Positions 1 through 17,485 of a stretch of 35,719 nucleotides of DNA are shown one piece after another. The translations under genes and the position numbers were made by a program. The DNA is from Pararhodospirillum photometricum DSM 122 (lineage in GTDB: Bacteria; Pseudomonadota; Alphaproteobacteria; Rhodospirillales; Rhodospirillaceae), in assembly GCF_000284415.1 (NCBI RefSeq), contig NC_017059.1, positions 2,996,219-3,031,937 of the forward strand, written 5' to 3'. The number at the start of each line of letters is the position of its first letter. Position 1 is the stretch's first letter. Under the pieces are notes generated by a model that ran no database searches, was not told the DNA's origin, and saw nothing but the letters and a program-made list of their open reading frames with translations.

Positions 1-41
1 CACTTGCCATCGAGAGGGTCGTTCTTGGATCGCTCGGTCAT
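1..41 (-). CDS. 5' end of an unidentified gene after hemD (partial)
   Basis: An ATG at 41-39 on the minus strand overlaps the hemD stop codon (ATGA, 4 bp) and opens a frame reading MTERSKNDPLDGK before the window ends. The overlap suggests translational coupling to hemD. Only 13 codons are visible, so the product cannot be identified. In related alphaproteobacteria a mitofilin-like membrane protein gene often follows hemD, which makes that a reasonable guess by synteny only. Confidence 0.5.
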   Translation of the reverse strand, partial: MTERSKNDPLDGK

Positions 42-841
42 GACCGGGAGTCCCCCATGCTTGGTCGGTTCCGAATCAAGGAAGGCGGGGGAGGGCTGGG
101 CGCCCGATCGGCGTCGAGCGCGGCCAGGAGGGACTCCTGGGTCGGCTCGGCGGCCACCCGCACGGCGTGGAAGGAAAGGTCGCCCAGGGCCTGGGCCACG
201 GCTGGGCTCAGGGCATAGACCGTCACCTTGGAGAGGACACCCGTCAGGCCGGCGTCGCGAACCAAGGTGGCGAAAGTGGCGGCGGTGCGCGGTGAAAACA
301 GCAGCACGGCATCGAGCGTCCCGGCCTGGAAGGCCCGGACGGTCTCGGGGGAGAGAGCCCGCGCCGGAAGCGCCTCGTAGAGAACATGGCGGCGAATCTC
401 GAAGCCGGCCGGGGCCAGGGCGCCGGGCAGATCTCCGGCGACCTTGCTGCCGGCGGCGTGCACCAGGGGACCGCGCGAGGGCTGGGCCAAGCGCCGGATC
501 ATCTCGCCCAGGGCGACCACATCGCCCTCGGCGCTGTGTACCTGGGTGAAGCCCACCTCACGCGCCACCCGCGCCGTCAGATCGCCAACGGCGTAGACGG
601 GCAAGCGGCGCTCCTTGCTGGCCGCGGCAAAGGCCCGCACACCATTCGCGCTGGAGAAGATGAGGCCTTGGGCCTTGGCGAGGTCGCTCTTGAGAGGATC
701 CCGGCGCCAGAACGGGCGCCGGTCCGATCCCCTCACGTGAATGACCAAAAGAGGTTCAAAAACGATGTCGATGCCCCGCTCCCGCAGGGGAAGCGCGACG
801 CGCTCGGCGTCGTCGCGGGGACGTGTGATGAGCGCGCGCAT
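38..841 (-). CDS. hemD: Uroporphyrinogen-III synthase
   Basis: Cyclises hydroxymethylbilane to uroporphyrinogen III, with inversion of ring D, in cytoplasmic haem/chlorophyll/cobalamin synthesis. The 267-residue protein opens with MRALITRPRDDAE, the usual HemD start, and carries two alternating Rossmann-like halves with SSANGVRAF near residue 65 and LLFSPRTAATF near 180. These are typical of this poorly conserved family. The frame is open further upstream into hemC, but ATG 841 is chosen because it follows an AAGGAGGG ribosome site at 855-862 and begins the conserved part. The gene lies 49 bases after hemC on the same strand, the standard hemCD order. Its stop overlaps the next start. Confidence 0.9.
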   Translation of the reverse strand: MRALITRPRDDAERVALPLRERGIDIVFEPLLVIHVRGSDRRPFWRRDPLKSDLAKAQGLIFSSANGVRAFAAASKERRLPVYAVGDLTARVAREVGFTQVHSAEGDVVALGEMIRRLAQPSRGPLVHAAGSKVAGDLPGALAPAGFEIRRHVLYEALPARALSPETVRAFQAGTLDAVLLFSPRTAATFATLVRDAGLTGVLSKVTVYALSPAVAQALGDLSFHAVRVAAEPTQESLLAALDADRAPSPPPPSLIRNRPSMGDSRS

Positions 842-890
842 ACTCCGACCGACTCCCTCCTTCGTCGGGACTGCCGTCCGTTCCAAAGCC

Positions 891-3045
<2,155 letters not shown>

Positions 3046-3057
3046 AGGCGTGAGTAA

Positions 3058-3090
3058 GGAAGGCGGGGAGGCCCGGCCTCCCCGCCTTCC
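3058..3090. repeat. Palindromic element copy 1 (tsaD 3' end)
   Basis: Perfect 15-bp inverted repeat (arms GGAAGGCGGGGAGGC and GCCTCCCCGCCTTCC) around a 3-base CCG loop, 12 bases after the tsaD stop. It belongs to the dispersed family seen seven more times in this window. Compared with the usual core arms CTGGGGAGGC / GCCTCCCCAG, both arms carry matched changes that keep pairing. It may act as a transcription terminator, though no T-run follows. Confidence 0.85.
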
Positions 3091-3147
3091 CTCCTCTCCC
3101 CCCGTGTGGTCCTTGAGTGCCGAGGAGGAATGCGCCATAACCGCCCC

Positions 3148-4155
3148 ATGAGCGAACCACTCTCCACTTTGGCCGTAATCGGTGGCGGCGCCTGGGGCAC
3201 GGCCCTGGCCCAAACCGCCAGCCGCGCCGGCCGCTCGGTCTGCCTGTGGGCGCGTGAGCCCGAGGTGGCCGAGGCCATCACCACCCGGCACGAAAACCCC
3301 GATTTTCTGCCCGGTGTCCCCTTGGAGCCCGCCATCCGCGCCACCAGCGACCTTGCCCAAGCCCTCGAGGGGGCCGAGGCCGTGCTGGTGGTTTGCCCGG
3401 CCCAGGCCCTGCGCCCCGTTCTGGCCGCCGCCGCCCCCCATTGGCCAAGCGGCGCGCCCATGGTGCTGTGCGCCAAGGGCGTGGAACTGGGCAGCGGCCT
3501 GTTGATGACCGAGGTCGCGCACGAGGTGTTGCCCACCGTGGCCCAGGCCGTGCTCTCGGGCCCGACCTTCGCCAAGGAAGTGGCGCTGGGTCGCCCCACG
3601 GCCGTGACCATCGCCGCCGCCGATCCTGCCTTGGCCGAGCGGCTGGTGAGCGCCCTGGGCACCCGCACCTTCCGCCCCTATGCCGCCAACGATCCCGTTG
3701 GCGCCGAAGTCGGCGGCGCGGTCAAAAACGTTCTGGCCATCGCCTGCGGCGTGGTCGAGGGCCTGGGCCTGGGCGACAATGCCCGCGCCGCCCTCCTGAC
3801 CCGGGGCTTGGCCGAAATCATCCGCCTGGGCCGCGCCCTGGGCGCACGGCCGGAAACCCTGTCGGGCCTCTCGGGCCTGGGCGACCTGATCTTGACCGCG
3901 ACCAGCGCCCAGTCGCGCAACTTCTCGCTCGGCTTTGCGCTGGGCGAGGGCCAGAGTCTGGAGAGCCTGCTCAGTGGTCGGCGCACCGTGGCCGAAGGTG
4001 TCCCCTCGGCCAAGGCCGTGGTCGCCCTGGCCGAACGCCACGGCATCGAAATGCCGATCTGCGCCGCCATCAACAACCTTCTGGCCGGGGCCCACGACGT
4101 GGCCGGCGCCATGGAAGCCCTGCTGTCTCGCCCGCTGCGTGCCGAAACCGACTAA
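3148..4155 (+). CDS. gpsA: NAD(P)-dependent glycerol-3-phosphate dehydrogenase
   Basis: Reduces dihydroxyacetone phosphate to sn-glycerol 3-phosphate for phospholipid synthesis, in the cytoplasm. The 335-residue protein begins with the nucleotide-binding loop [13 protein letters not shown] (residues 9-21). It has LCAKGVE near 107-113, [10 protein letters not shown] near 136-145, the catalytic lysine in [10 protein letters not shown] (Lys193), and the C-terminal helical domain with [11 protein letters not shown]. The start is uncertain. ATG 3148 gives the family's usual N-terminus, but the purine-rich GAGGAGGA at 3122-3129 touches an in-frame ATG at 3130, and a GTG exists at 3106. It follows tsaD after a palindromic element. 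Confidence 0.95.
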   Translation: MSEPLSTLAVIGGGAWGTALAQTASRAGRSVCLWAREPEVAEAITTRHENPDFLPGVPLEPAIRATSDLAQALEGAEAVLVVCPAQALRPVLAAAAPHWPSGAPMVLCAKGVELGSGLLMTEVAHEVLPTVAQAVLSGPTFAKEVALGRPTAVTIAAADPALAERLVSALGTRTFRPYAANDPVGAEVGGAVKNVLAIACGVVEGLGLGDNARAALLTRGLAEIIRLGRALGARPETLSGLSGLGDLILTATSAQSRNFSLGFALGEGQSLESLLSGRRTVAEGVPSAKAVVALAERHGIEMPICAAINNLLAGAHDVAGAMEALLSRPLRAETD

Positions 4156-4362
4156 GGGATCAACCCTGGGCGACGAGACTCGCGTCATCCCTTTCCCGTC
4201 GCCCTTTTACAGCCCCCGCCTGAGAGTGCCGGCGCTCCCTCGCTTTCGACGAGTGGCTAGACCGCCTTCCTTGTGCTAGAGTTATCACTGGAACCACCGC
4301 CGGGATATAAAGTCCCCCGCCGGCGCGGGGCATGGGCCTGCGGACAGCGACCAGGACATTGT

Positions 4363-7263
4363 ATGGTAAAGGTGTTCACGGAACGCACGCTGCCCGCGCT
4401 TCAGGTCCTGGGGATGCTGGGAACCACCTTGATCATTGCCCTTGGTCTTGGCACGTGGTCCATCACCTCTTTTACCGATTATATTGGGCGGACCCTGGAC
4501 GATGTCGAGGCCCAGGCCCACCAGGAGCAGGAGGCCCTGCTGGACCGGCAGGTCAGTTCGCTGCTGGCCCAGCTTGAACAGCAGCGCACCACGGTGGAAG
4601 CGAGCCTCAAAAGCGACCTGCGCGCCCAGACGAGCCAGGCCGTGAGCATCGCCCAAACGGTTCACGACCAGCTCCGGGGAACCCTGCCCGAAGCCAAGGT
4701 CCGCCAGATTGTCCTTGAAAGCCTGCGACCCCTTCGGTTCTCCAGCGGGCGCGGCTATGCGTTTGTCCTGGACCGCACGGGCACCATTTTGCTCCACCCG
4801 GTGGAGCCGGGGCGCGAGGGCGGATCGGGTCTTGACATCCGCGACCCCCAAGGAGGGGTTCCGGTGCGCCAAATCCTCTCTCCCCCGGCCGATGGCTTTG
4901 TCCGCTACCTCTGGACCCCCTCGGGCTGGAGCGAGGCCCGCCACAAGATTTCCCACGTGCGCCCCTTTGCCCCCTACGACTGGCTGATTGGCGTTGGCGA
5001 TACCCTGGAGGCCGTGGACGACGATATCCGCAGCCGGGCCTTGCCCCAGGTCCGCGCCGTGCATTTTGGCACCAGCGGCGCCGTGCTGGTACTGGCGGCG
5101 GAACCCGACCGCGAACTCGCCGCCTTGGCCCCGGGGCTCTCGCCCTCGCGCCTGGATGCGGACGAGGCGTGGCTGCGGCGCCAACCCGGGGGCGAGGCGC
5201 TGATCCAACGGATCCGCTCGGCGCTGGCCTCGGGAGAGCGCTCCCTGACCTTGGATCTGCCCGACCCCTCGGGGCATCCCCCCAGCCCGCGCTTGGTACG
5301 CCTGGGCCTGTTCAAGCCGTGGAACTGGATCTTGGTGGCCAGCATCGACTTGGCCGACGTCACCCGGCTGGTCAACGCCCGGCGCGCGGCCCTGGAACAT
5401 CAGATTGTCGAACACCGCAAGACCCTGGGGGAGGTGATTATCTTTGTGCTGCTCGGAGCGGGGGGCGTGGCGGCCGGAGTCGGGGGCTGGATGAACCGCC
5501 TGTTGACCCGTTACCGCAACGATCTGGAACAACGCAGCGCCGCCCTGGCTGAGAGTGAACGAAAACTGCGCCTCTCGGCCCGGGTGTTCGAGAGTGCCTC
5601 CGACGCCGTGGTCATCACCGATACCCGCAACCTCATCGTTGCCGTCAATCCCTCCTTCACACGCATGACCGGCCATGCGCTCGAAACCTTGCGGGGGCGC
5701 TCGGTGATGCTGCTGGTCTCGGATCGGCATGACATCCGCTTTTTGGCAACACTGCGTCGCACCTTGCGGGAAAACGGCGGCTGGGCCGGCGAGGTGTGGA
5801 TCCGCCGCGCCGATGGCTCCGTGTTCTTGAGCGGCCTCGCCATCACCCTGGCCCGCGAGCCCGATGGCCGGGTCACCCACCACATCGGGACCTTCGCCGA
5901 CATCACCGACCGCAAGGCGGCCGAGGAGCGAATCCGTCAGCTCGCCTATTTTGACCCCCTGACCCAACTCCCCAACCGTCTTTTGCTGCGTTCGCGCCTG
6001 ACCCAGGCGCTGGCGGCGGCCCAGCGCCTGCGGATCAACGGGGCGGTTTTGTTCATCGATCTCGACAACTTCAAAACCCTCAACGACACCCGGGGCCATG
6101 ATATCGGCGACAAGCTGCTGATCGAGGTGGCGCGGCGCCTGCGCGACACGGTGCGCGAGCGCGATCTGGTGGCGCGCCTAGGGGGCGACGAGTTCGTGGT
6201 GATCTTGCCCCACCTCGACCCGGACGGCGCCGAGGCCGCGACCCAGGTCGAGCGGGTGGCGGAAAAAATCCTGAACGCGCTCAACCTCCCGTGCGAGATC
6301 GAAGGAACGAGCCACGTCATCACCCCCAGTATCGGCGCCTGCCTGTTCCCCAATGACAATGATAGCGTGGACACGGTGCTCAAGCACGCCGACACGGCCA
6401 TGTATCAGGCCAAGGCGCGCGGCCGCAACCGACTGAGCTTCTTCGAGCCCGCCATCCAAGACGCCCTGATGCGCCGCTCGCGCCTGGAAGCCGACTTGCG
6501 CGCCGCCGTGACCCGCGAGGAATTTACCCTGTACTACCAGCCGCAGGTGGATCACACGGGGACCTTGGTAGGGGCCGAGGTCCTGGTGCGCTGGAACCAT
6601 CCCCACGCCGGCTTGGTCCCGCCGGGCGAGTTCATCCCGCTGGCCGAGGAAACCAGCCTGATCGGCCCGATCGGCCGGCAGGTGCTGGAGCAGGCCTGCA
6701 GCCGCATCGCGCACTGGAACAGCCTGGGTCTGGGCCAATCCCTGACCATTGCGGTTAACGTCAGCGCGGTTCAATTCCGCGACCCGACCTTTGTCACCCA
6801 GGTGCTTGATCTCCTGTCGCGCCATGGCATTGATCCCAGCCGGCTCAAGCTGGAACTGACGGAGAGCCTGATCCTCGACGACGTGCAAGGCTCGATCGTG
6901 ACCATGAACCGCCTGAAGGCCGAGGGCGTCGGCTTCTCGATGGACGACTTCGGCACCGGCTATTCGTCGCTGTCGTATTTGAAACGGCTGCCGCTGGACC
7001 AACTCAAGATCGACCGCTCGTTCGTCGAGGACGTGACCACCGATCCCAACGACGCGGTGATTGTCCGCACCATCATCGCCATGTCGCGCAGCCTGGGCCT
7101 GGATGTTCTGGCCGAAGGGGTGGAACGCCCCGAACAGCGGGCCTTTCTGGTGGCCAACGGTTGTCAGGTGTTCCAGGGCTATTTGTTCAGCCCGCCGGTC
7201 GATACCAGCACGTTCGAGGCCATGCTGACGGGACGAATCGGCTTTGTTCCCAGCCGCCGCTGA
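4363..7263 (+). CDS. Membrane PAS-GGDEF-EAL protein with periplasmic cache-like sensor
   Basis: A 966-residue cyclic-di-GMP protein. A membrane segment spans about residues 11-36, followed by a long periplasmic part (about 37-355) with a cache-like core (GYAFVLDRTGTILLHP near 131-146; DWLIGVGD near 206-213). A second membrane segment lies at about 357-375, then a PAS domain at about 400-520. The GGDEF domain has an intact active site (607-611) and an inhibitory RxxD site (598-601) five residues before it. The EAL domain (about 705-950) reads EVL at 739-741, but DDFGTGYSSL (861-870), LKIDR (881-885) and AEGVE (917-921) are intact. Cyclase and phosphodiesterase activity both look possible; the ligand is unknown. 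ATG 4363 follows AGGA with 7-base spacing. It is placed between gpsA and yciI, apart from other signalling genes. Confidence 0.92.
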   Translation: MVKVFTERTLPALQVLGMLGTTLIIALGLGTWSITSFTDYIGRTLDDVEAQAHQEQEALLDRQVSSLLAQLEQQRTTVEASLKSDLRAQTSQAVSIAQTVHDQLRGTLPEAKVRQIVLESLRPLRFSSGRGYAFVLDRTGTILLHPVEPGREGGSGLDIRDPQGGVPVRQILSPPADGFVRYLWTPSGWSEARHKISHVRPFAPYDWLIGVGDTLEAVDDDIRSRALPQVRAVHFGTSGAVLVLAAEPDRELAALAPGLSPSRLDADEAWLRRQPGGEALIQRIRSALASGERSLTLDLPDPSGHPPSPRLVRLGLFKPWNWILVASIDLADVTRLVNARRAALEHQIVEHRKTLGEVIIFVLLGAGGVAAGVGGWMNRLLTRYRNDLEQRSAALAESERKLRLSARVFESASDAVVITDTRNLIVAVNPSFTRMTGHALETLRGRSVMLLVSDRHDIRFLATLRRTLRENGGWAGEVWIRRADGSVFLSGLAITLAREPDGRVTHHIGTFADITDRKAAEERIRQLAYFDPLTQLPNRLLLRSRLTQALAAAQRLRINGAVLFIDLDNFKTLNDTRGHDIGDKLLIEVARRLRDTVRERDLVARLGGDEFVVILPHLDPDGAEAATQVERVAEKILNALNLPCEIEGTSHVITPSIGACLFPNDNDSVDTVLKHADTAMYQAKARGRNRLSFFEPAIQDALMRRSRLEADLRAAVTREEFTLYYQPQVDHTGTLVGAEVLVRWNHPHAGLVPPGEFIPLAEETSLIGPIGRQVLEQACSRIAHWNSLGLGQSLTIAVNVSAVQFRDPTFVTQVLDLLSRHGIDPSRLKLELTESLILDDVQGSIVTMNRLKAEGVGFSMDDFGTGYSSLSYLKRLPLDQLKIDRSFVEDVTTDPNDAVIVRTIIAMSRSLGLDVLAEGVERPEQRAFLVANGCQVFQGYLFSPPVDTSTFEAMLTGRIGFVPSRR

Positions 7264-7377
7264 TCGCCCCAGGCTCGCCGTCTCCGCCACGCCTTTTCCT
7301 GGAAGACCCTGAGACAACGACTGTGGCATGGTAGGGCAGGGGGCCCCGTCTGGCCCCGGTCCATGGGAGATCCTTGC

Positions 7378-7677
7378 ATGTTGTTTGCGGTGTATTGCCT
7401 CGACAAACCCGACCACGCCGAGGTCCGGCTCGCCAACCGCGAGGCCCATCTGGCCTATGCGCGGTCGTGGGAAGCCCAGAAAAAAATCGTGTTCGGCGGC
7501 CCCCTGCTGTCCCCCGATGGCTCGGCCATGATCGGCAGCCTGCTGGTGTTCGACGTGGCCGACCAAGCCGAGGCCGAGGCCTTTTGCGCCGGCGATCCCT
7601 ACGGCGTGGCCGGCCTGTTCGCCTCGGTGACGGTCACGCCCTACAAGCTCCTGCTGGGCACCCGCGCCCAGGGTTGA
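7378..7677 (+). CDS. YciI-like protein
   Basis: A 99-residue protein of the YciI/YCII family, a small ferredoxin-like fold of unclear biochemical role. It shows MLFAVYCLDKPDH at the start, NREAHLAYARS with the family's conserved R-x-x-H (about residues 20-25), and GGPLLSPDGSAMIGSLLVFD in the middle, the family core. The ATG at 7378 is preferred to an upstream in-frame ATG at 7363 because the family starts here and GGGAGAT precedes it. It lies 28 bases before the EVE-domain gene, and the two are probably co-transcribed. Confidence 0.88.
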   Translation: MLFAVYCLDKPDHAEVRLANREAHLAYARSWEAQKKIVFGGPLLSPDGSAMIGSLLVFDVADQAEAEAFCAGDPYGVAGLFASVTVTPYKLLLGTRAQG

Positions 7678-7705
7678 CCCGCATCGCCCCAAGGAGATCC
7701 TCGGC

Positions 7706-8131
7706 ATGGCTTACTGGCTGCTGAAGTCCGAGCCCGGCACATGGTCGTGGGATGATCAGGTGGCCAAGGGCACCGAACCCTGGGACGGGGTGCGCAACGC
7801 GCAGGCCCAAGCCAACCTGAAAGCCATGCGCGAGGGGGATCTCGCGTTTTTTTATCACTCGGTGACCGAAAAGCGCATCGTGGGGATCGTCGAAATCGTG
7901 GGACCGTTCAGGGCCGACCCCACCGATCCCAGCGGACGCCATGGGCTGGTCGAGGTCCGGGCGGTCCAGGCCGTGCCCACCCCCATTCCCCTGGCCGCCA
8001 TCAAGGCCGACCCGGCCCTGGCCCATCTGGGACTGGTCCGCCAATCACGCCTCTCGGTAGTGCCCATCGACCCCGAGGCGTGGGAGCGCCTGCGCCGGAT
8101 GGGAGGACTGCCGCCTGCACCCTTCCCGTGA
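7706..8131 (+). CDS. EVE domain-containing protein
   Basis: A 141-residue single EVE domain (PUA-like fold) protein; EVE domains bind modified nucleic-acid bases. The family signatures are all visible: [15 protein letters not shown] (3-17), [16 protein letters not shown] (26-41), GDLAFFYHS (44-52), and GIVEIVGPF near 60. ATG 7706 follows AAGGAGAT (7691-7698) with ideal spacing. It is commonly found beside tsaD, gpsA and yciI in alphaproteobacteria, which fits a housekeeping RNA-related role; the exact target is not known from sequence. Confidence 0.93.
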   Translation: MAYWLLKSEPGTWSWDDQVAKGTEPWDGVRNAQAQANLKAMREGDLAFFYHSVTEKRIVGIVEIVGPFRADPTDPSGRHGLVEVRAVQAVPTPIPLAAIKADPALAHLGLVRQSRLSVVPIDPEAWERLRRMGGLPPAPFP

Positions 8132-8289
8132 GGCAAGCCCTTCGCCCTCACCACCAAACCCCAGGCGAACGCGACGGGAAGGGTTGTTTTTCGGAACGCC
8201 TGCCCCCAAAGTTCCCGGGCCTGTTTCAACGTCCGGGGCCTGAATCCCGGGCCACATTAAAAACTTTGAACACGTTGGGAGAGTTATCC

Positions 8290-10227
<1,938 letters not shown>

Positions 10228-10233
10228 CCTCCT

Positions 10234-10259
10234 GGGCCTCCGAGTCCCTTCGGAGGCCC
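10234..10259 (+). terminator. Putative acs terminator hairpin
   Basis: Seven bases after the acs stop is a perfect 10-bp stem (GGGCCTCCGA / TCGGAGGCCC) with a 6-base loop, followed by a C/T-rich tract (CTCTCTCTCCTCC) rather than a pure T-run. This structure differs from the dispersed palindrome family. Confidence 0.7.
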
Positions 10260-10296
10260 CTCTCTCTCCTCCTGGCCGCGAGACGGATCCTTCGCC

Positions 10297-11304
10297 ATGA
10301 CCATCCTTGTCACCGGGTCAGCCGGCTTCATCGGCAACCATGTGGCCCTGCGTCTTCTGCAAGCGGGACACCAGGTGGTCGGCGTCGATTGCCATACCCC
10401 CTATTACGATGTCCGTCTCAAGGCGGCGCGCACCGAGCGCCTGCTGGCCTTCCCCCGGTTTCGCGAGGAGCGCATCGACCTCGCCGACGCCGAGGAGACG
10501 GCCCGGGTGTTCGAGGTTTACCGCCCGCGGCGCGTCGTGCATCTCGCGGCCCAAGCTGGGGTCCGCTATAGCCTGGAAAACCCCCGGGCCTATGTGGATT
10601 CCAACCTGATGGGGACCTTTACCGTGCTGGAAGGCTGCCGCTCGGTCGGGGTCGAGCACTTGGTGTTTGCCTCCACCAGTTCGGTCTATGGCGCCAACCG
10701 CGAGCAGCCGTTTAGCGAACACCACGCGGCCGACCATCCCCTGACCTTTTACGCCGCGACCAAGCGGGCCAATGAAATGATGGCCCACTCGTATGCCCAT
10801 ATGTTCAAGCTGCCCTCGACCGCCCTGCGCTTTTTTACCGTGTATGGCCCGTGGGGGCGGCCGGACATGGCCTTGTTCTTGTTTACCGAGGCAATCCTTA
10901 AAGGCGAGCCGATCAAGGTCTTTAACCACGGCGACATGGTGCGCGACTTCACCTACATCGACGATATCGTCGAGGGCATCGTGCGGGTTCTCGACACCCC
11001 CCCGTTGCCGGTCCCGTCGCTGGAGGGCATCCCCGACCCGGCCACCAGCCCGGTGGCGCCGTTTCGCGTCTACAACATCGGCAACAGCCGGCCGGTCACG
11101 TTACTGCGCTATATCGATCTGGTGGAAGAGGCCCTGGGCATGACGGCGCGCAAGACCATGCTGCCCATGCAAATCGGCGATGTGCCCGGCACCTGGGCCG
11201 ATGTCTCCGACCTCTCGAACGACACGGGCTATCAGCCCTCGACGCCGGTTGAGGAGGGGGTGCGGCGGTTCGTGGCGTGGTATCGCGCGTTTTATAAAAA
11301 ATAA
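10297..11304 (+). CDS. NAD-dependent epimerase, UDP-glucuronate 4-epimerase type
   Basis: An extended short-chain dehydrogenase of 335 residues that probably interconverts UDP-glucuronate and UDP-galacturonate for surface polysaccharide. Visible are the NAD loop GSAGFIG (7-13), HLAAQAGVRYS near 82-92, the serine strand STSSVYG (126-132), the catalytic pair in YAATK (Tyr152, Lys156), FFTVYGPWGRPDMA near 178-191, and RDFTYIDDIV near 210. The GVRYSLENP and GPWGRPDMA stretches are typical of the CapI/LspL glucuronate epimerase branch. It is alone between acs and acnA, with no glycosyltransferases nearby, so the polysaccharide it serves is unknown. Confidence 0.87.
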   Translation: MTILVTGSAGFIGNHVALRLLQAGHQVVGVDCHTPYYDVRLKAARTERLLAFPRFREERIDLADAEETARVFEVYRPRRVVHLAAQAGVRYSLENPRAYVDSNLMGTFTVLEGCRSVGVEHLVFASTSSVYGANREQPFSEHHAADHPLTFYAATKRANEMMAHSYAHMFKLPSTALRFFTVYGPWGRPDMALFLFTEAILKGEPIKVFNHGDMVRDFTYIDDIVEGIVRVLDTPPLPVPSLEGIPDPATSPVAPFRVYNIGNSRPVTLLRYIDLVEEALGMTARKTMLPMQIGDVPGTWADVSDLSNDTGYQPSTPVEEGVRRFVAWYRAFYKK

Positions 11305-11312
11305 AAAAGGAA

Positions 11313-11338
11313 GTCTGGGGAGGCTCGCCTCCCCAGAC
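11313..11338. repeat. Palindromic element copy 2 (epimerase/acnA convergent ends)
   Basis: Perfect 12-bp arms GTCTGGGGAGGC / GCCTCCCCAGAC around TC. An A-rich run (AAAAAATAAAAAAGG) lies just before it on the plus strand. Read on the minus strand the hairpin is therefore followed by a T-rich tract and looks like a good intrinsic terminator for acnA. It lies between two convergent gene ends. Confidence 0.88.
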
Positions 11339-11349
11339 CCCTCCGTTCC

Positions 11350-14023
<2,674 letters not shown>

Positions 14024-14125
14024 GGGGGATCTCCTAGAGTTTCCAAGCATGACAAAAGACCCGCCCCAGGGACGGCATCTTCGGATCAAGGCATGGATGG
14101 AGCGCCACCATGACGTCCCGGACGG

Positions 14126-14141
14126 CCGGGCCTCGGCCCGG
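14126..14141. repeat. Short GC hairpin upstream of acnA
   Basis: A 7-bp perfect inverted repeat, CCGGGCC / GGCCCGG with a TC loop, about 105 bases upstream of the acnA ATG. It is not a member of the dispersed palindrome family. It may be in the acnA leader or promoter region; no function is assigned. Confidence 0.4.
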
Positions 14142-14231
14142 GGCGTAAGGAAAGTTTACACCACACTGGACGGCCGCTGTCCAGAGGCTTCCTCAGGGGG
14201 AAATCCGTCGCCCGGTCGGGGTGGCTGTGTT

Positions 14232-14273
14232 CTTTGGTCCAGCCCATGTGTTAACATGGGAGAACAACCAAAG
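14232..14273. promoter_or_regulatory. Nested inverted repeat before the binding-protein gene
   Basis: Two inverted repeats share one centre: outer arms CTTTGGT (14232-14238) and ACCAAAG (14267-14273), inner arms CCCATGT (14243-14249) and ACATGGG (14254-14260) around GTTA. The structure ends 30 bases before the start of the PhnD-like gene. Candidate roles are a repressor/activator site or an RNA leader hairpin; the sequence does not decide between them. Confidence 0.5.
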
Positions 14274-14303
14274 ACGTGCGTCCAGCCTTCTGGCGAGGCG
14301 ACC

Positions 14304-15161
14304 ATGGGAAGTGAGCAGGCAACATCCCGCAAGGACATCGGGCGACGCACCCTTTTGCGACTCGCGGCCCTGGCCGTTCTTGGGGGACGGTCGGCCTGGG
14401 CTACCGATTTCGTGATTCTTGCCATCCTGCCCTATGCCTCGCCCAGCGACATCCTGGACAAGCACGTCCGGCTGAGGGACTACACCGCGCGAGTGCTGGG
14501 GCGTCCGGTCGAGCTGGTCTCCGCCCCCACCTTCGACGCCTTTGTCGCCGCTACCGAACGCGGGGAGTACGATATCGTGCTCACGGCCCCCCATATGGGG
14601 CGGCTGGCGCAGCAGCGCGACGGCTGGCATCCCCTGGCCCAGACCGGTTACCAAAAGGAAGCCGTGGTGATGGCCCGCGACCCGGAGCTGCGCACCTTGA
14701 GCGACTTGCGCGGGCGCACCCTGGCGGTGGGGGCCTTCGCCTCATTGGCCTATCAGATCATCGCAAGGACATTGCGCGACCACACCCTGGAGCCCGGACG
14801 CGATGTGAGCTTGCTCGAAACACGCAGCTTTTCCAACGTGATGAGCACGCTTGACCGCGGCGAGGCCGATGCCGTGATCACCACACGCCGCCACGTGCTC
14901 CTGGATGAGACGCCAGAGGCCAAGGGCATCCACGAAGTTTATGTCGCGCCACCGGTGCCGGGATTTTTCGTTTTAAGCCATCCCCGGCTGGACCAGGAAG
15001 CCCGGTCCCGCTTGGCAACGGCCTTGCTCGGCTTTCAAGACAGCCCCGAGGGGCGGGCCTATCTGGACCAAAACGCCCTTGTCGATTTTCGGCCGGTGGA
15101 CGAGGCGGTCATGGCCAGTTTGGATCCCTATACGGCCTGCCTGATCCCCCCCTCGCCCTGA
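14304..15161 (+). CDS. PhnD-like periplasmic substrate-binding protein
   Basis: A 285-residue protein of the phosphate/phosphonate (PhnD/SsuA-type) binding-protein fold. The N-terminus has twin arginines (14-15) before a hydrophobic stretch and a likely cleavage after AWA (residue 33), so export by Sec or possibly Tat. LAILPYASPSDI begins the mature fold, followed by EYDIVLTAPHMGRLA and LSDLRGRTLAVGAFASLAYQI, typical of the family. No ABC permease or ATPase gene is near. Instead the gene ends 14 bases before a histidine kinase, so it probably delivers a ligand signal to that kinase rather than feeding a transporter. Start ATG 14304 follows GCGAGG; an ATG at 14256 is in frame but inside an inverted repeat. 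Confidence 0.85.
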   Translation: MGSEQATSRKDIGRRTLLRLAALAVLGGRSAWATDFVILAILPYASPSDILDKHVRLRDYTARVLGRPVELVSAPTFDAFVAATERGEYDIVLTAPHMGRLAQQRDGWHPLAQTGYQKEAVVMARDPELRTLSDLRGRTLAVGAFASLAYQIIARTLRDHTLEPGRDVSLLETRSFSNVMSTLDRGEADAVITTRRHVLLDETPEAKGIHEVYVAPPVPGFFVLSHPRLDQEARSRLATALLGFQDSPEGRAYLDQNALVDFRPVDEAVMASLDPYTACLIPPSP

Positions 15162-15175
15162 GAAAGGACAACGCC

Positions 15176-17392
<2,217 letters not shown>

Positions 17393-17398
17393 GGGGGC

Positions 17399-17440
17399 AA
17401 GGAAGAGGAAAGGGGGGGGGGAAAGGAAAGAAAAAGAAGG
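17399..17440 (+). repeat. 42-base homopurine tract
   Basis: All bases from 17399 to 17440 on the plus strand are A or G, including a run of ten G at 17412-17421, just after the kinase stop. It leads directly into palindromic element copy 3. Other copies of that element also have an A/G-rich leader, so this is probably an expanded form of the same element. Confidence 0.7.
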
Positions 17441-17476
17441 CTGGGGAGGCGCGGCCTCCCCAGACCCCTCGGTCTG
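17441..17476 (+). repeat. Palindromic element copy 3 (kinase/mazF convergent ends)
   Basis: First hairpin: 10-bp arms CTGGGGAGGC / GCCTCCCCAG around GCG (17441-17463). Second hairpin: CAGACC / GGTCTG around CCTC (17461-17476), sharing its first three bases with the end of the first. The A/G-rich leader lies upstream. It sits between two convergent genes at the left edge of the accessory island. Confidence 0.9.
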
Positions 17477-17485
17477 TTAAGGGAG

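Noticed and set aside
4285..6099. A 604-codon minus-strand frame antisense to the GGDEF-EAL gene
   Set aside because: Compositionally the same kind of shadow; the plus-strand gene has intact domain motifs throughout.
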